Below are positions 15,700-24,295 of a stretch of DNA of 64,000 nt, in pieces (position 1 is the stretch's first letter; each line of letters opens with the position of its first letter). A program made the position numbers and the translations under genes. The notes under the pieces are model-generated. The model saw only the letters and a program-made list of their open reading frames with translations. It made no database searches and was not told the DNA's origin. This DNA comes from Chloroflexi bacterium B3_Chlor (GTDB lineage Bacteria > Chloroflexota > Anaerolineae > UBA7937 > B3-Chlor), in the NCBI GenBank assembly GCA_005223035.1, contig NJBK01000010.1, positions 1 through 64,000 of the forward strand. Direction: 5' to 3'.

Positions 15700-18348
15700 T
15701 CATTCCTGCGCCCCTTCGTCGCGTAGCTTCACCACCGTGTAGCCAGCTGTGGCGAGTATCCGTGGTATCGCCCGCACCAGGTTCTCGTCTTTCTTCTTCT
15801 CTTCGTCCGGCAGCTCATTCCACGGAAGCAGGGCCGAGTGCAGCTTCTTCTCCTTGTCCGTCACCGCCGCATGCCGCCAGCCTGCCTGTATCTTCTGCTG
15901 CATCCACCGCTCATGCTCCATCTCCGCCAACTGGTCGAGATGAGGGCCAGGAAACTCGAAGGGCGGTTCATCGCTGCGGGCCGGAATCATCACGTAGCCG
16001 ATGCGCGCCAGCTTGTTGGGGATGTCTCGCACGGCGCCTCGGTTTTGCTCCTTTTCTTCCTCGGGCAACTCCGCGAAGGGCCTCACTGAAGTGTGGGTCT
16101 TGCGCTCCTCAGCGCTCAGTCCCTCGCAGAAGAGCTCATGGTTGGCCTCGGCCAGTTTCCTGAGTAGTTCGCCCTCCAGATCCATCTGCTGCACCAAGGC
16201 CAGGAACTCTTGCCCGTCTACGTGCAAGTCCAGTTGGGTCTCGGAGGGGAGGCTGGACCGCTCAAAGGAGGCCTTCCCCGACAGCAGGCTGATGGCCACG
16301 ATCGATTCCATGGAACGGATCCCGTGCTTGTACTCTCGTGTTTCCAGGAAGGCGCGTAGCACACCCGAATCTATGTCCAGCACGTCCTTGCCATCCTGCT
16401 TGTGGAAAAGCTGTGATGCGTTGCGCTGGAAAATCGAGCGGAGGATGATGGCCCGCCGGATGATATGGTGCGGGTCAGCCGTATCCAGCTGCCGATTGGG
16501 CCCCATGATGTTGACGTAGCCCTTCAGCCGGCTGATGAAGTCCGGGACCTTCGCCGCCCGAAACTCCCCGGGCTCTAGCCCTTGACCGAAGCTCTCCATG
16601 CGGTGGCTCGTACCACCGGCAAAGACGAAAATCGAGCGGCCGATGGGATGGACGATCTGTCCCTCCCGGAAGCTGCCGTCTTGCATAGGGGCCAGGAAGT
16701 AGCGCAGCCAGCCCACGGACTTCCCGGCCAGCGGGGTATCGAATTCATCCCAGAACACCAGAGGAATCTTCCCAGTCAGGTTCACGTCCCTCACCTGGTG
16801 CAGGGCATCCCCCAGTTCATCCGGGGCCTCAAATTGCGAGATGTTGAACTCCAAAACCTCGATCTCCCCAGGCGCCAGCGAGTTCGCTACCTGGGTTACG
16901 CCGAAGGACTTGCCGGAACGTGGGGGGCCGAAGACGGCGATGGACAGCGGGCGCTTTTGGCGGGCCTGGCTCAGGTATTCGCTCACCAGGGTACGAATGC
17001 TGCGGAAGCTCTCGATCTCCCGGCGATCTACTGTGAGTAGATAGCCAAATCGTCCCAGCGGCACATCCTGCAAGGCTGCCTCAGCCCCCTCCAGCACAAT
17101 CCGCCTGGCTACCTGGTCCAGATTCTCCCGGTATCGGTCCTCAAGAATGGTCCAGAAACCACCCTCGCGGGCCTTCTGGCCCGCGGCCGCTGGTCGGTCC
17201 CGGAAGCGGACGGGATCCTGAACCTCGGCCACTGCGAACGGTGCTACGTCCTTGGCCAACTCCTGAGCGATCCTTCCGGTAGGAAAAGAGAGTCGCGCCT
17301 CAGTTGCTGCAGCACCTCCCTGGTCGTAGCCTTCCAAGTGAAGCGTCCGCATAGCGGCCAGACCGGACTGGATGCCCTGATGAAGGTCCGGTTGCTCCGG
17401 GGAGAGCATCAACTGCCTCGCGATACCGGCAGTGAGACAGGTGGTGTAGCCGATCATGCCACCAGGGTGGTCCTGCTCCCACATACCTTCGATCACCTTG
17501 GGGTCGAAGAACAATGAACATCTTGGAGCAGCAGACTCTTTGGCTGGTTCATCTTTCTCGTCAAGTCTGGAAAGCGCCACGGCGCCTGCCGGGCCGAGGG
17601 AAACCACCACGCAGGCGCAACGCGCGAGGCTGTTCACGAGCGGGTTGTGCACCAGCTCCCAGGCGATGTCCTGCGCCGTCCGTTCCCAGGAGAGCCCCTG
17701 GCTGATCTGTACCGCGGTTAAACGCAGGTCATTGATGGGCATAATCACGACCAGGCGCTCGGTGAACTTCTCCCGCAAGTGATCCCACAGCGTGCCCAAG
17801 GCAACGGGCTGCGCGATCTTCAGGAGAATCCACGGCCGTGCGCCATCGGCTGTGAGTGCCTGTGGCCAAAGGTCGGGGTGGTCGCGAAAGCCCAGATTGG
17901 CATCATCGAGCACGACCAGATCGGCATCGGGGGTGTCGTCCACCACCCGCTTCCATTCTCCCACCGTTGAAGCCGCATCGGCTTGGCTTTGGTCCAGGCC
18001 TAAGAACTCCTCGACCCGCCAGACCTGCTTCTTAGCATCGGAGAAGAGCGACCAAAGGGCGTAGGAGTGGTGGTACTGATCGTCGCGAGGACACACCGAA
18101 TCCCGAGGGGCACCCGTCTGCCGGATGGAATAGCCTCCCTGTCCGTCCTGACGCAACTCCTCGGCCACGGCCTCGATCAGGTCGGCCAGCAGCGCGGCCC
18201 CTCCTCGTTGCCAGCAGGCCCGCGTCCAGGCGGACGGATTCCACACAGGGGCACGATCCTTCGCGTGTTCCCCCCGGGCGACGTGCCAATCCATCGTCAC
18301 GTCGCCAGTGATGACGACGGTCTGCGGTGTGAGCTTGACGTGGGCCAT
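15700..18348 (-). CDS. Ribokinase-like / AAA+ ATPase / tandem RyR-domain protein
   Basis: 882 residues with three parts. Residues about 8-315 look like a PfkB/ribokinase fold: VVITGDVTMDWHV, GGAALLADLI near 49, VVLDDANLGFRD at 145-156, CVVVSLGPAGAVAL at 246-259. The catalytic GAGD-type motif is replaced by GMIGYTTCLTAG, so it is probably non-catalytic. Residues about 450-640 form an AAA+ domain with Walker A GPPRSGKS (474-481), Walker B LVFWDEFD (530-537) and a possible arginine finger FISRLKG. The C-terminus has a partial (about 730-790) and a full RyR repeat (about 803-875, with EHERWMQQKIQAGWRHA and ALLPWNELPDEEKKKD). RyR repeats in bacteria have no settled role; ligand recognition is likely. 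Start ATG follows GGGAGGGGG. It is the first gene of the RyR-SLOG-TrkA-N operon. Confidence 0.8.
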   Translation of the reverse strand: MAHVKLTPQTVVITGDVTMDWHVARGEHAKDRAPVWNPSAWTRACWQRGGAALLADLIEAVAEELRQDGQGGYSIRQTGAPRDSVCPRDDQYHHSYALWSLFSDAKKQVWRVEEFLGLDQSQADAASTVGEWKRVVDDTPDADLVVLDDANLGFRDHPDLWPQALTADGARPWILLKIAQPVALGTLWDHLREKFTERLVVIMPINDLRLTAVQISQGLSWERTAQDIAWELVHNPLVNSLARCACVVVSLGPAGAVALSRLDEKDEPAKESAAPRCSLFFDPKVIEGMWEQDHPGGMIGYTTCLTAGIARQLMLSPEQPDLHQGIQSGLAAMRTLHLEGYDQGGAAATEARLSFPTGRIAQELAKDVAPFAVAEVQDPVRFRDRPAAAGQKAREGGFWTILEDRYRENLDQVARRIVLEGAEAALQDVPLGRFGYLLTVDRREIESFRSIRTLVSEYLSQARQKRPLSIAVFGPPRSGKSFGVTQVANSLAPGEIEVLEFNISQFEAPDELGDALHQVRDVNLTGKIPLVFWDEFDTPLAGKSVGWLRYFLAPMQDGSFREGQIVHPIGRSIFVFAGGTSHRMESFGQGLEPGEFRAAKVPDFISRLKGYVNIMGPNRQLDTADPHHIIRRAIILRSIFQRNASQLFHKQDGKDVLDIDSGVLRAFLETREYKHGIRSMESIVAISLLSGKASFERSSLPSETQLDLHVDGQEFLALVQQMDLEGELLRKLAEANHELFCEGLSAEERKTHTSVRPFAELPEEEKEQNRGAVRDIPNKLARIGYVMIPARSDEPPFEFPGPHLDQLAEMEHERWMQQKIQAGWRHAAVTDKEKKLHSALLPWNELPDEEKKKDENLVRAIPRILATAGYTVVKLRDEGAQE

Positions 18349-18720
18349 GGGCCCCCTCCCTTCTACCGGCGCACATTGCCCAGCGCGAATCCACGACGAG
18401 AAGAGCGCACGCGGTTTGCGCCCTTACGTGAGCGCTATCGAGAGCCTCCTGAAGATAGGGAGCGCTCGCTCATCAGAAGAAAGCTCGCCTGTTGCAGCGC
18501 GCGAGCTCCCGTGCCATGCTATTCTCTGCCACGGTGCCCACCATGCACCCTAGCCACGTTTCGGGTCTGGGCAAGACCGCCAGTTCTTCGCCTCTTGTGG
18601 CGATGTAGATTTCATTTCATTTGCCAGTTGTGCGCCACTCCGCCCGCGGTATTGTAAGCCTACATCCGATTCCTTGAGGGGGCGCTGACTCAAAGAGCGT
18701 GAGACCCTCGGAGTCGTGCA
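18349..18720. other. Upstream region of the RyR operon, no gene seen
   Basis: No frame here shows family motifs. The only support for expression of the RyR gene is its ribosome site at about 18352-18360. I could not find a convincing -35/-10 pair. The stretch ends at the decayed menA copy. Confidence 0.3.
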
Positions 18721-18840
18721 AAGGGTCGAACAGCCCTGTCCAGCGGCTGTGCCCCCGAAAGGAGGAGACCGGTCAGAAGATGGATGAAGATCGTGGGAGG
18801 GTTGGAAGGGACGTGCTTCGACTGTTCGATATGATGATGC
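18721..18840 (-). pseudogene. Decayed duplicate of the menA 3-prime end
   Basis: Bases 18721-18830 align without gaps to 19002-19111, the 3-prime end of menA, at roughly 70 percent identity and in the same orientation. The frame is kept: this copy encodes IFIHLLTGLLLSGAQPLDRA, while menA ends VFIHLLTGLLLSAAYLLDGA. There is no 5-prime part of the gene, so it cannot make a working enzyme. It is a partial tandem duplication, or the trace of an insertion that duplicated its target. Confidence 0.7.
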
Positions 18841-18855
18841 CGCGGCACCGAAGGA

Positions 18856-18878
18856 ATAGGACAAGTCGCCAACTTGTC
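18856..18878. repeat. Hairpin repeat, copy 2
   Basis: A perfect 9-bp inverted repeat AGGACAAGT / ACTTGTCCT with loop CGCCA. It is related to the element at 14068-14087, on the other side of the RyR operon. Confidence 0.6.
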
Positions 18879-18955
18879 CTACAGTTCCCGAGTTGTTGGA
18901 TAGACAATCTGGGATGAGATAGTGAAAGACTGGACTCTTCCAGATGCTCAGAAAC

Positions 18956-18974
18956 CGACGGCGGCACACCGTCG
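18956..18974 (-). terminator. Possible terminator after menA
   Basis: CGACGG / CCGTCG stem with a 7-base loop, followed on the minus strand by GTTTCT. It lies about 20 bases beyond the menA stop. The U-tract is weak. Confidence 0.4.
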
Positions 18975-18994
18975 CGCTGCGTCAAGAGGCGGTA

Positions 18995-19948
18995 CTAGAT
19001 GAACGCTCGAACCGCTCCGTCCAGGAGATATGCTGCCGAAAGGAGGAGCCCCGTCAGGAGGTGGATGAACACAGTGGCCGCGTTGGCAGGGACCAGCTTC
19101 AGGTATTCATCGTAATGGGCGCGGGCGACGCCGATGGCCCTTATCGCTACCGGGAGGGTAGCGAGTGCTATCAACGTGAAGGGCGAGGTGACGCGGAATA
19201 CTGCTGCCAGTAGAATGGAGAGATACGTGGCTGCCATGAGGACCACGTAGCCCTGCGCGGCGCGTCTCCTGCCCCATCTCACCACCAGGTGGTCCTTGCC
19301 CACAGACCCATCCGCCGGCGCGTCTTGAAACTCGTTGATGTAGAGCACGCCAGCTATCAGGAGCGCCACCGGGATGGAGGCCACGGCGGGTTCCAACGCC
19401 ATGTATCCAGTCTGTGCGTAGAAGGAGCCTACGGTCATCAGCAGCCCGAAGTTCAACCCGATGAAGAACTCCCCAATCCCTTTATTGACCAGGTTTATGG
19501 GAGGGGCTGTGTAGAAGAAGCCGGAGAAGAGACCGATCAGTCCCAAGACTATGATCATCGGACCCCTCACGTAGGCCAGGTACAGGCCCACGACACATGC
19601 CAGGGCGAAGGCGGCGAGGGAACCGCTTATCACCTCCCTGGGGGTCAATAGGCCCGCCTGGATCATCCGACTACCCCCTGTGAAGGGACGCACGAACTCG
19701 ACGTTCACGTCGTCGGTCCCACTGCGATGGTCGAAATAGTCGTTGGCCACGTTTGTACCTGTATGGAGGAGCAGCCCTCCCAGCATGGTCAGCAGGAAAT
19801 GGCCCCAATGGAAGGAGCCTGTCCTGGTCCAGGCGATGACGGCTCCCAGCAGGATGGGCACCACCGTCGCAGTGAAGAACGGCACTCGCACCTCGGCCAG
19901 CCAGATCTTCATCTTGTTCCCTTCCAGGGTAGCTACAGTGTCGGCCAC
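18995..19948 (-). CDS. menA: UbiA-family prenyltransferase (1,4-dihydroxy-2-naphthoate type)
   Basis: 317 residues and eight to nine TM helices. The first allylic-diphosphate-binding motif NVANDYFDHRSGTDD (about 66-80) and the second, NEFQDAPADGSVGKDHLV (about 205-222), are both present. Family members attach a polyprenyl chain to an aromatic acceptor. The pattern best fits MenA of menaquinone synthesis, but other UbiA members cannot be excluded. Start GTG at 19948 has GAGGAGGAGGT five bases upstream, placed inside the end of ftsK. The two genes overlap by 16 bases. A decayed copy of its 3-prime end lies just downstream. Confidence 0.85.
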   Translation of the reverse strand: MADTVATLEGNKMKIWLAEVRVPFFTATVVPILLGAVIAWTRTGSFHWGHFLLTMLGGLLLHTGTNVANDYFDHRSGTDDVNVEFVRPFTGGSRMIQAGLLTPREVISGSLAAFALACVVGLYLAYVRGPMIIVLGLIGLFSGFFYTAPPINLVNKGIGEFFIGLNFGLLMTVGSFYAQTGYMALEPAVASIPVALLIAGVLYINEFQDAPADGSVGKDHLVVRWGRRRAAQGYVVLMAATYLSILLAAVFRVTSPFTLIALATLPVAIRAIGVARAHYDEYLKLVPANAATVFIHLLTGLLLSAAYLLDGAVRAFI

Positions 19949-22116
19949 GGTACCTCCTCCTCCATCTCCAGTACCTTGCGGGAACGACCAGCGCCCGCTG
20001 CCGGTCCCACGATCCCCTTATCTTCCAACGTGTCTATGAGGCGGGCGGCCCGCACATAGCCGATGCGCAGGCGGCGCTGCAGGAGCGATATGGATGCCCG
20101 CTTCTCTCGTCTGACGACTTCGATGGCTTCCTCCAGGAGCTCGTCCTCTTGCTCGTCCTTCTCCTCAGGAACTGCGGCGAGCTCAGGCCACAATGGCTGC
20201 TGCTGTACCAACTCCTCCTTCGCAGCCTCTCTGGGAACCTCCAGCCCTTTCCAGAACAGCACCAGTTTCTCCAACTCCTTGTCCGATACGAAACAGCCTT
20301 GGAGGCGCACCGCCGTGGAGGAGTCCGAGGCCATGTAGAGCATATCCCCTCTTCCCAGGAGCTTCTCCGCCCCGGCCATGTCCAAAACCACGCGCGAATC
20401 CGTGTGGGAGGTCACGGCGAAGGAGATGCGCGCTGGGAAGTTGGCCTTGATCAGGCCCGTGACGACGTCCACCGACGGCCGCTGGGTGGCGATGATGAGA
20501 TGTATCCCCGTCGCTCTGGACATCTGGGCCAGGCGACAGAGCGAGCTTTCCACCTGGTCGGGAGCGACCATCATCAGGTCAGCCAGTTCGTCTACCACCA
20601 CCACGATGTAAGGCAGCGGCCTCTCTCCCTGTGGAAGCAACTTCTGGTTGTAGTGGTCGATATTGCGAGCCTGCGCTCTGGAGAGAAGCTTGTAGCGGCG
20701 ATCCATCTCCCGCAGCACCCACTTCAGAGTTCCGACCACGCCCTCGATCTCCACCACCACCGGTGAGAGGAGATGGGGAATACCGTTGAAGTTGACCAGT
20801 TCCACCATCTTGGGGTCGATCATCAACAGTCTCAAGTCGTCAGGGGTGTTGTTGAAGAGGAGGCAGGTCACGATGGAGTTGATGCACACGCTCTTCCCGG
20901 ACCCCGTCGCCCCCGCGATGAGGAGATGGGGCATCTTCCCCAAATCGGCCACCACCGGCGCTCCTGATACATCCTGTCCCAGAGCGACCTTGAGTTTGGA
21001 GGTCTCTTGCCGGAATTCGTCTGATTCCATCACCCCTCGCAGGGACACCAGGGAGACCTCATCGTTGGGGACCTCGATGCCGATGATGGAGCGGCCCGGC
21101 ACCGGGGCTTCGATGCGTATCGGGGCGGCAGCCAGGGCCAGCGACAGGTCTTTGGCCAGCGCATCGATCTTGCTGACCTTGACCTTGGCCCGGGTTATCT
21201 TTCCGTCTCGGCCCTTCCGTTCCACGTACCCCGGCTCGACGCCGAACTGGGTGACGGTGGGTCCCTGATTGACCTCCACCACCTTGGCGGGAACTCCAAA
21301 GCTGTGAAGAGTGTCTTCGATGATCCGTAGCTTCCGTTTTATTTCCGTCTCGCTGAGTTCCTGCCCGATGTTCTCGAGCAGGATGTTCTCGACCGAAGGC
21401 AGGTTCCATTCCTTGCCTCCGACGATGATCCGTGGAACTGGGAGGGTGTCCCTCTTTTGAGGGGCTTCCTCTTCGATTGGTGAGGGCCTCAGCAAGTCGG
21501 ACACCTTCTCAGCCACGCGTGAGGCTACCCCTTCGTCCTTGGACGCACGGCGGATCTTGAGCTTGGGATAATGGTGGCGACGCAGGTTCCTCAGGCCCAT
21601 CGAGGCTCGCCTCAGGTATGCTCCCATCTGCACTATGGAGACGCCGAAGAGCATGATGGCGCCGACAATACCCATCGCGGCCAGCGTGACGTAGGCTCCG
21701 ATGCTGCCAACGGTCACTGTGAGTGCCTGGCTCACGAACCATCCCACGTAGCCTCCTCCACCGCCTTCCGCGGCGAGTTGTTGAGCATCTTCAGGGAACG
21801 AAAGCAGATGGATGGCGGTCACGCAGGCAACGGAAAGCAGGGTTGCGCCCAGCGTCCTCCCCCATTGGAGGCCGGGTTCACGCCCGAGGCTCTGGAGGAG
21901 CAGCCAGAAGCCCACCGCTCCCAGGGCTACGGGGATGGCATACACACCCCAGCCAAAGAGTCGGCGCAACAATAGGATCCAGCCTTCCGTCAGCGGGTCT
22001 CGGGTGACGGAGGCCAGACTGAGTCCGGTGACCGCAGCGCAGCCCAAGAGGGCAAGAGCGGCTATTCTCACCGTCAGGGCAGGTGTTCTTTTTCGTGAGT
22101 TCTTCTTGGCGGGCAT
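19933..22116 (-). CDS. ftsK: FtsK/SpoIIIE DNA translocase
   Basis: 727 residues. Four TM helices in about the first 185 residues anchor it to the division site. A short linker leads to the alpha/beta motor with Walker A GATGSGKS near 404, Walker B VVVVDELADLM near 505 and ATQRPSVDVVTGLIKANFP. A C-terminal winged-helix gamma domain (about 650-715, with ISLLQRRLRIGYVRAARLID) reads KOPS-type sequences. It pumps chromosomal DNA during septation. Length is close to SpoIIIE-type proteins. It sits four bases after the uracil-DNA glycosylase gene and shares its promoter. Confidence 0.95.
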   Translation of the reverse strand: MPAKKNSRKRTPALTVRIAALALLGCAAVTGLSLASVTRDPLTEGWILLLRRLFGWGVYAIPVALGAVGFWLLLQSLGREPGLQWGRTLGATLLSVACVTAIHLLSFPEDAQQLAAEGGGGGYVGWFVSQALTVTVGSIGAYVTLAAMGIVGAIMLFGVSIVQMGAYLRRASMGLRNLRRHHYPKLKIRRASKDEGVASRVAEKVSDLLRPSPIEEEAPQKRDTLPVPRIIVGGKEWNLPSVENILLENIGQELSETEIKRKLRIIEDTLHSFGVPAKVVEVNQGPTVTQFGVEPGYVERKGRDGKITRAKVKVSKIDALAKDLSLALAAAPIRIEAPVPGRSIIGIEVPNDEVSLVSLRGVMESDEFRQETSKLKVALGQDVSGAPVVADLGKMPHLLIAGATGSGKSVCINSIVTCLLFNNTPDDLRLLMIDPKMVELVNFNGIPHLLSPVVVEIEGVVGTLKWVLREMDRRYKLLSRAQARNIDHYNQKLLPQGERPLPYIVVVVDELADLMMVAPDQVESSLCRLAQMSRATGIHLIIATQRPSVDVVTGLIKANFPARISFAVTSHTDSRVVLDMAGAEKLLGRGDMLYMASDSSTAVRLQGCFVSDKELEKLVLFWKGLEVPREAAKEELVQQQPLWPELAAVPEEKDEQEDELLEEAIEVVRREKRASISLLQRRLRIGYVRAARLIDTLEDKGIVGPAAGAGRSRKVLEMEEEVPWPTL

Positions 22117-22120
22117 GTTT

Positions 22121-22729
22121 TTAGAAGAGGCTCAATTGCTCCGCATCCTGCGGAAGCTCCATTTCAGCGATCCTGTCTGCTTCGGCCAGAACTTGAGGGA
22201 TCTTGGACATGTCCTCCCTGACCACCTGGCGCCATTTTGGCTGGTGCAAGGCCGCAGCGGGATGGTACATAGGGTAGTAGATAATACCTCCCACCTTGCG
22301 CGGCTGTCCGTGAATGTGGGAGATCTTGGCCCCAGGGAAGTACTGTTCCGTGGAGAAGCGGCCCAGAGTCACGATCATTCTGGGCGAGATGAGTTCGATC
22401 TGCCTGTCCAGGTAGGGCTTGCAGGCCTCGATCTCTTCAGGCAGGGGGTCGCGGTTGCCTGGGGGACGGCACTTGATTACGTTGCAGATGTAGACCTCTT
22501 CTCTCCTCAGACCGATGTCCTCCAGCAGTTCCTCGAGGAAGTGGCCCGCCGACCCAACGAAGGGACGCCCCTGCTGGTCTTCGTGGAAACCGGGGCCTTC
22601 CCCGATGAACATGATCTCCGCGTCCTCCGGGCCCTCGCCGGGCACGGTGTTCTTGCGCGCTTGGGACAGGATACAGCGCTGGCAGGCGGCAATCTCCCCG
22701 TAGAACTCAGTCAATGCAGACACGGCCAA
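22121..22729 (-). CDS. Family 4 (Fe-S) uracil-DNA glycosylase
   Basis: 202 residues. Four cysteines C16, C19, C87 and C103 match the [4Fe-4S] ligands of family 4 enzymes. The active-site motif GEGPG (43-47) and GRPFVGSAG (54-62) are present, with IKCRPPGNRDP and YHPAA further on. It removes uracil from DNA, starting base-excision repair. The E in GEGPG and the Cys set separate it from families 1 and 5. It is first in an operon with ftsK and menA, behind a good promoter. Confidence 0.93.
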   Translation of the reverse strand: MAVSALTEFYGEIAACQRCILSQARKNTVPGEGPEDAEIMFIGEGPGFHEDQQGRPFVGSAGHFLEELLEDIGLRREEVYICNVIKCRPPGNRDPLPEEIEACKPYLDRQIELISPRMIVTLGRFSTEQYFPGAKISHIHGQPRKVGGIIYYPMYHPAAALHQPKWRQVVREDMSKIPQVLAEADRIAEMELPQDAEQLSLF

Positions 22730-22818
22730 GCCTCCTCATTATTGAAACGGAACCCCTCATCATAGCTTCCCATCAATCCTACCTGGTGGCCAATGAACCC
22801 CGTCATCGAAGCTACGAG

Positions 22819-22847
22819 ATTCTATCACATCCGCTAGCGATTGTCTA
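22819..22847 (-). promoter_or_regulatory. Sigma-70 promoter for the UDG-ftsK-menA unit
   Basis: Minus strand TAGACA (22842-22847), a 17-base spacer, TAGAAT (22819-22824) with TGA before the -10 box. About 90 bases upstream of the glycosylase start. Confidence 0.65.
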
Positions 22848-22968
22848 AACCAGCGGGGAGACTGTGCCCCGGATTGTTAGCGAGGGAGCCAGAACTCACG
22901 CTCCACACAGCCACTCCACCGACGGAGGAACCTGTTCAAGGTGGGTAAGAGCCTCCTGTCGTGGTTGC

Positions 22969-22997
22969 TTGTCTTGTGGCCTGTTGGGTGCTATACT
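22969..22997 (+). promoter_or_regulatory. Sigma-70 promoter for the 23.1-30.7 kb cluster
   Basis: TTGTCT (22969-22974), 17 bases, TATACT (22992-22997) with TG in the extended -10 position. It points toward the gene at 23140. The gap 22730-23139 holds only this and the divergent promoter. Confidence 0.6.
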
Positions 22998-23139
22998 TAT
23001 ATATACATCGAGACCTACCTCAGGCGTCTCAGCAGGTCTCATTTCGTAGAATGAAGCTTCTAAATTGGGGCATTGCCCGCTCTAAGTGGACGGCGAGCGG
23101 AGCGAACCTGCTTGATGGAGTGTGGCCAGGCACGAATAG

Positions 23140-23436
23140 ATGGGGACGGGAGAGGTGAAACTGAGCGCTGATCGCCGGGATCAGCTGATTGAAGGCCTGG
23201 CGCGCCGACTGGATAGCTGGAGCTTAGCCACTCCGGCCATCACCTTTCTTGAGACGCACAAGCCCCTCAGCTTCATGGCCAGCCAGACCCTCCTGGCGTT
23301 CCAACCCCTCCTGACGCTGTTCCTCGGTGATGTCTCACTGGAAGAATACGTTCTGCTCCTCGAGGACAGGAGCAACATAGAGCGCGTTATCTGTCGCTTG
23401 GAGGAGTTGGAGCACGGCTTGAGTACCTCGGAATAG
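23140..23436 (+). CDS. Small uncharacterised protein
   Basis: 98 residues, mostly helical and acidic, with one moderately hydrophobic stretch (ASQTLLAFQPLLTLFLGD, about 46-64). No family recognised. The start is uncertain: ATG at 23140 lacks a clear ribosome site, and GTG at 23155 or CTG at 23161 is possible. It is first in the plus-strand cluster and 26 bases before the DUF6754-like gene. Coding bias and position support a real gene. Confidence 0.6.
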   Translation: MGTGEVKLSADRRDQLIEGLARRLDSWSLATPAITFLETHKPLSFMASQTLLAFQPLLTLFLGDVSLEEYVLLLEDRSNIERVICRLEELEHGLSTSE

Positions 23437-23462
23437 CCCGCTCCTTCTGAAAGGGGGAGGTC

Positions 23463-24242
23463 TTGGAGACGATAACCTCTATTCTCAATAACCTCGGGAT
23501 AGGTGAGCAGCAAGCTTTGATGCTTGCGCTGCTGCTGCCCTTCTTTCCCCTGCTCCTCATTCTCAATCGTCGAATAAGGGAGAGGGGGAAGCCCGTTCTG
23601 CGCTCCATCCCCGGCTATGACGCCCTGGGCGAGTACGTGGGACAGGCGACTGAGAGCGGACGCTCGTTGCATGTGTCGATGGGGACTGGTGGGATAGGTA
23701 CCGCGGTCACGGTGGAATCCTTGGCCGGGCTCACGATTCTGGAGCACATTGCCGCTCAAGCGGCGGCCTCGGGTTTGAAACCCATTGTCACCGTGTCCGA
23801 TCCCTCGCTCTTGCCGGTAGCCCAGGATGTGTTGCGAAATGCTTATGCCGCGTACGGACGGCTCGGCGAGTACGATCCCACTTGCGTGCGCTTCATCTCG
23901 TCCGACAAAGTGGCGTACGCCGCAGGGGTAACGGACATCCTGGACCATGGCGAGGTGGCCGGCAATATCATGGTGGGCAACTTCAGCGATGAGTTCCTGC
24001 TGATGAGTGAAGTCGGCGCACGAAGGGAGATCGGTCAAGTTGCTGGAACCACCGTTCCCCAGATCCTGCCTTTCGTCTACGCATCGGTGGATCATTCTCT
24101 GATAGGCGAAGAGATATTTGCCGCTGGCGCCTATATGCTCAAGAGGACCAGTCACATTGCCAGTCTGGCAACTCAGGACTGGCTGAGAACGGCCGTCATA
24201 ATCGCTATCGTAGTCGGCATCCTGGCAACGAGTCTGTCCTGA
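23463..24242 (+). CDS. DUF6754-like membrane protein
   Basis: 259 residues, from TTG at 23463 with GGGGGAGG just upstream. One N-terminal TM helix (about 18-34) and one C-terminal helix (about 240-257) flank a soluble alpha/beta domain. That domain has SLHVSMGTGGIGTAVTVESL (about 68-87), a Gly-rich loop that may bind a phosphate or nucleotide, and SSDKVAYAAGVTDI (about 150-163). The pattern resembles what I recall as DUF6754. No biochemical function is known. It is followed by polytopic proteins that probably form a complex with it. Confidence 0.75.
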   Translation: METITSILNNLGIGEQQALMLALLLPFFPLLLILNRRIRERGKPVLRSIPGYDALGEYVGQATESGRSLHVSMGTGGIGTAVTVESLAGLTILEHIAAQAAASGLKPIVTVSDPSLLPVAQDVLRNAYAAYGRLGEYDPTCVRFISSDKVAYAAGVTDILDHGEVAGNIMVGNFSDEFLLMSEVGARREIGQVAGTTVPQILPFVYASVDHSLIGEEIFAAGAYMLKRTSHIASLATQDWLRTAVIIAIVVGILATSLS

Positions 24243-24295
24243 TCTTTGATGATGGTCAAGGGTAAGTCCTGCGATTGTCACCGGAAGGTACTTAG

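Noticed and set aside
18550-18969. 139-codon minus-strand frame downstream of menA
   Set aside because: It covers the hairpin repeat and the decayed menA copy in another frame, so it is chance.
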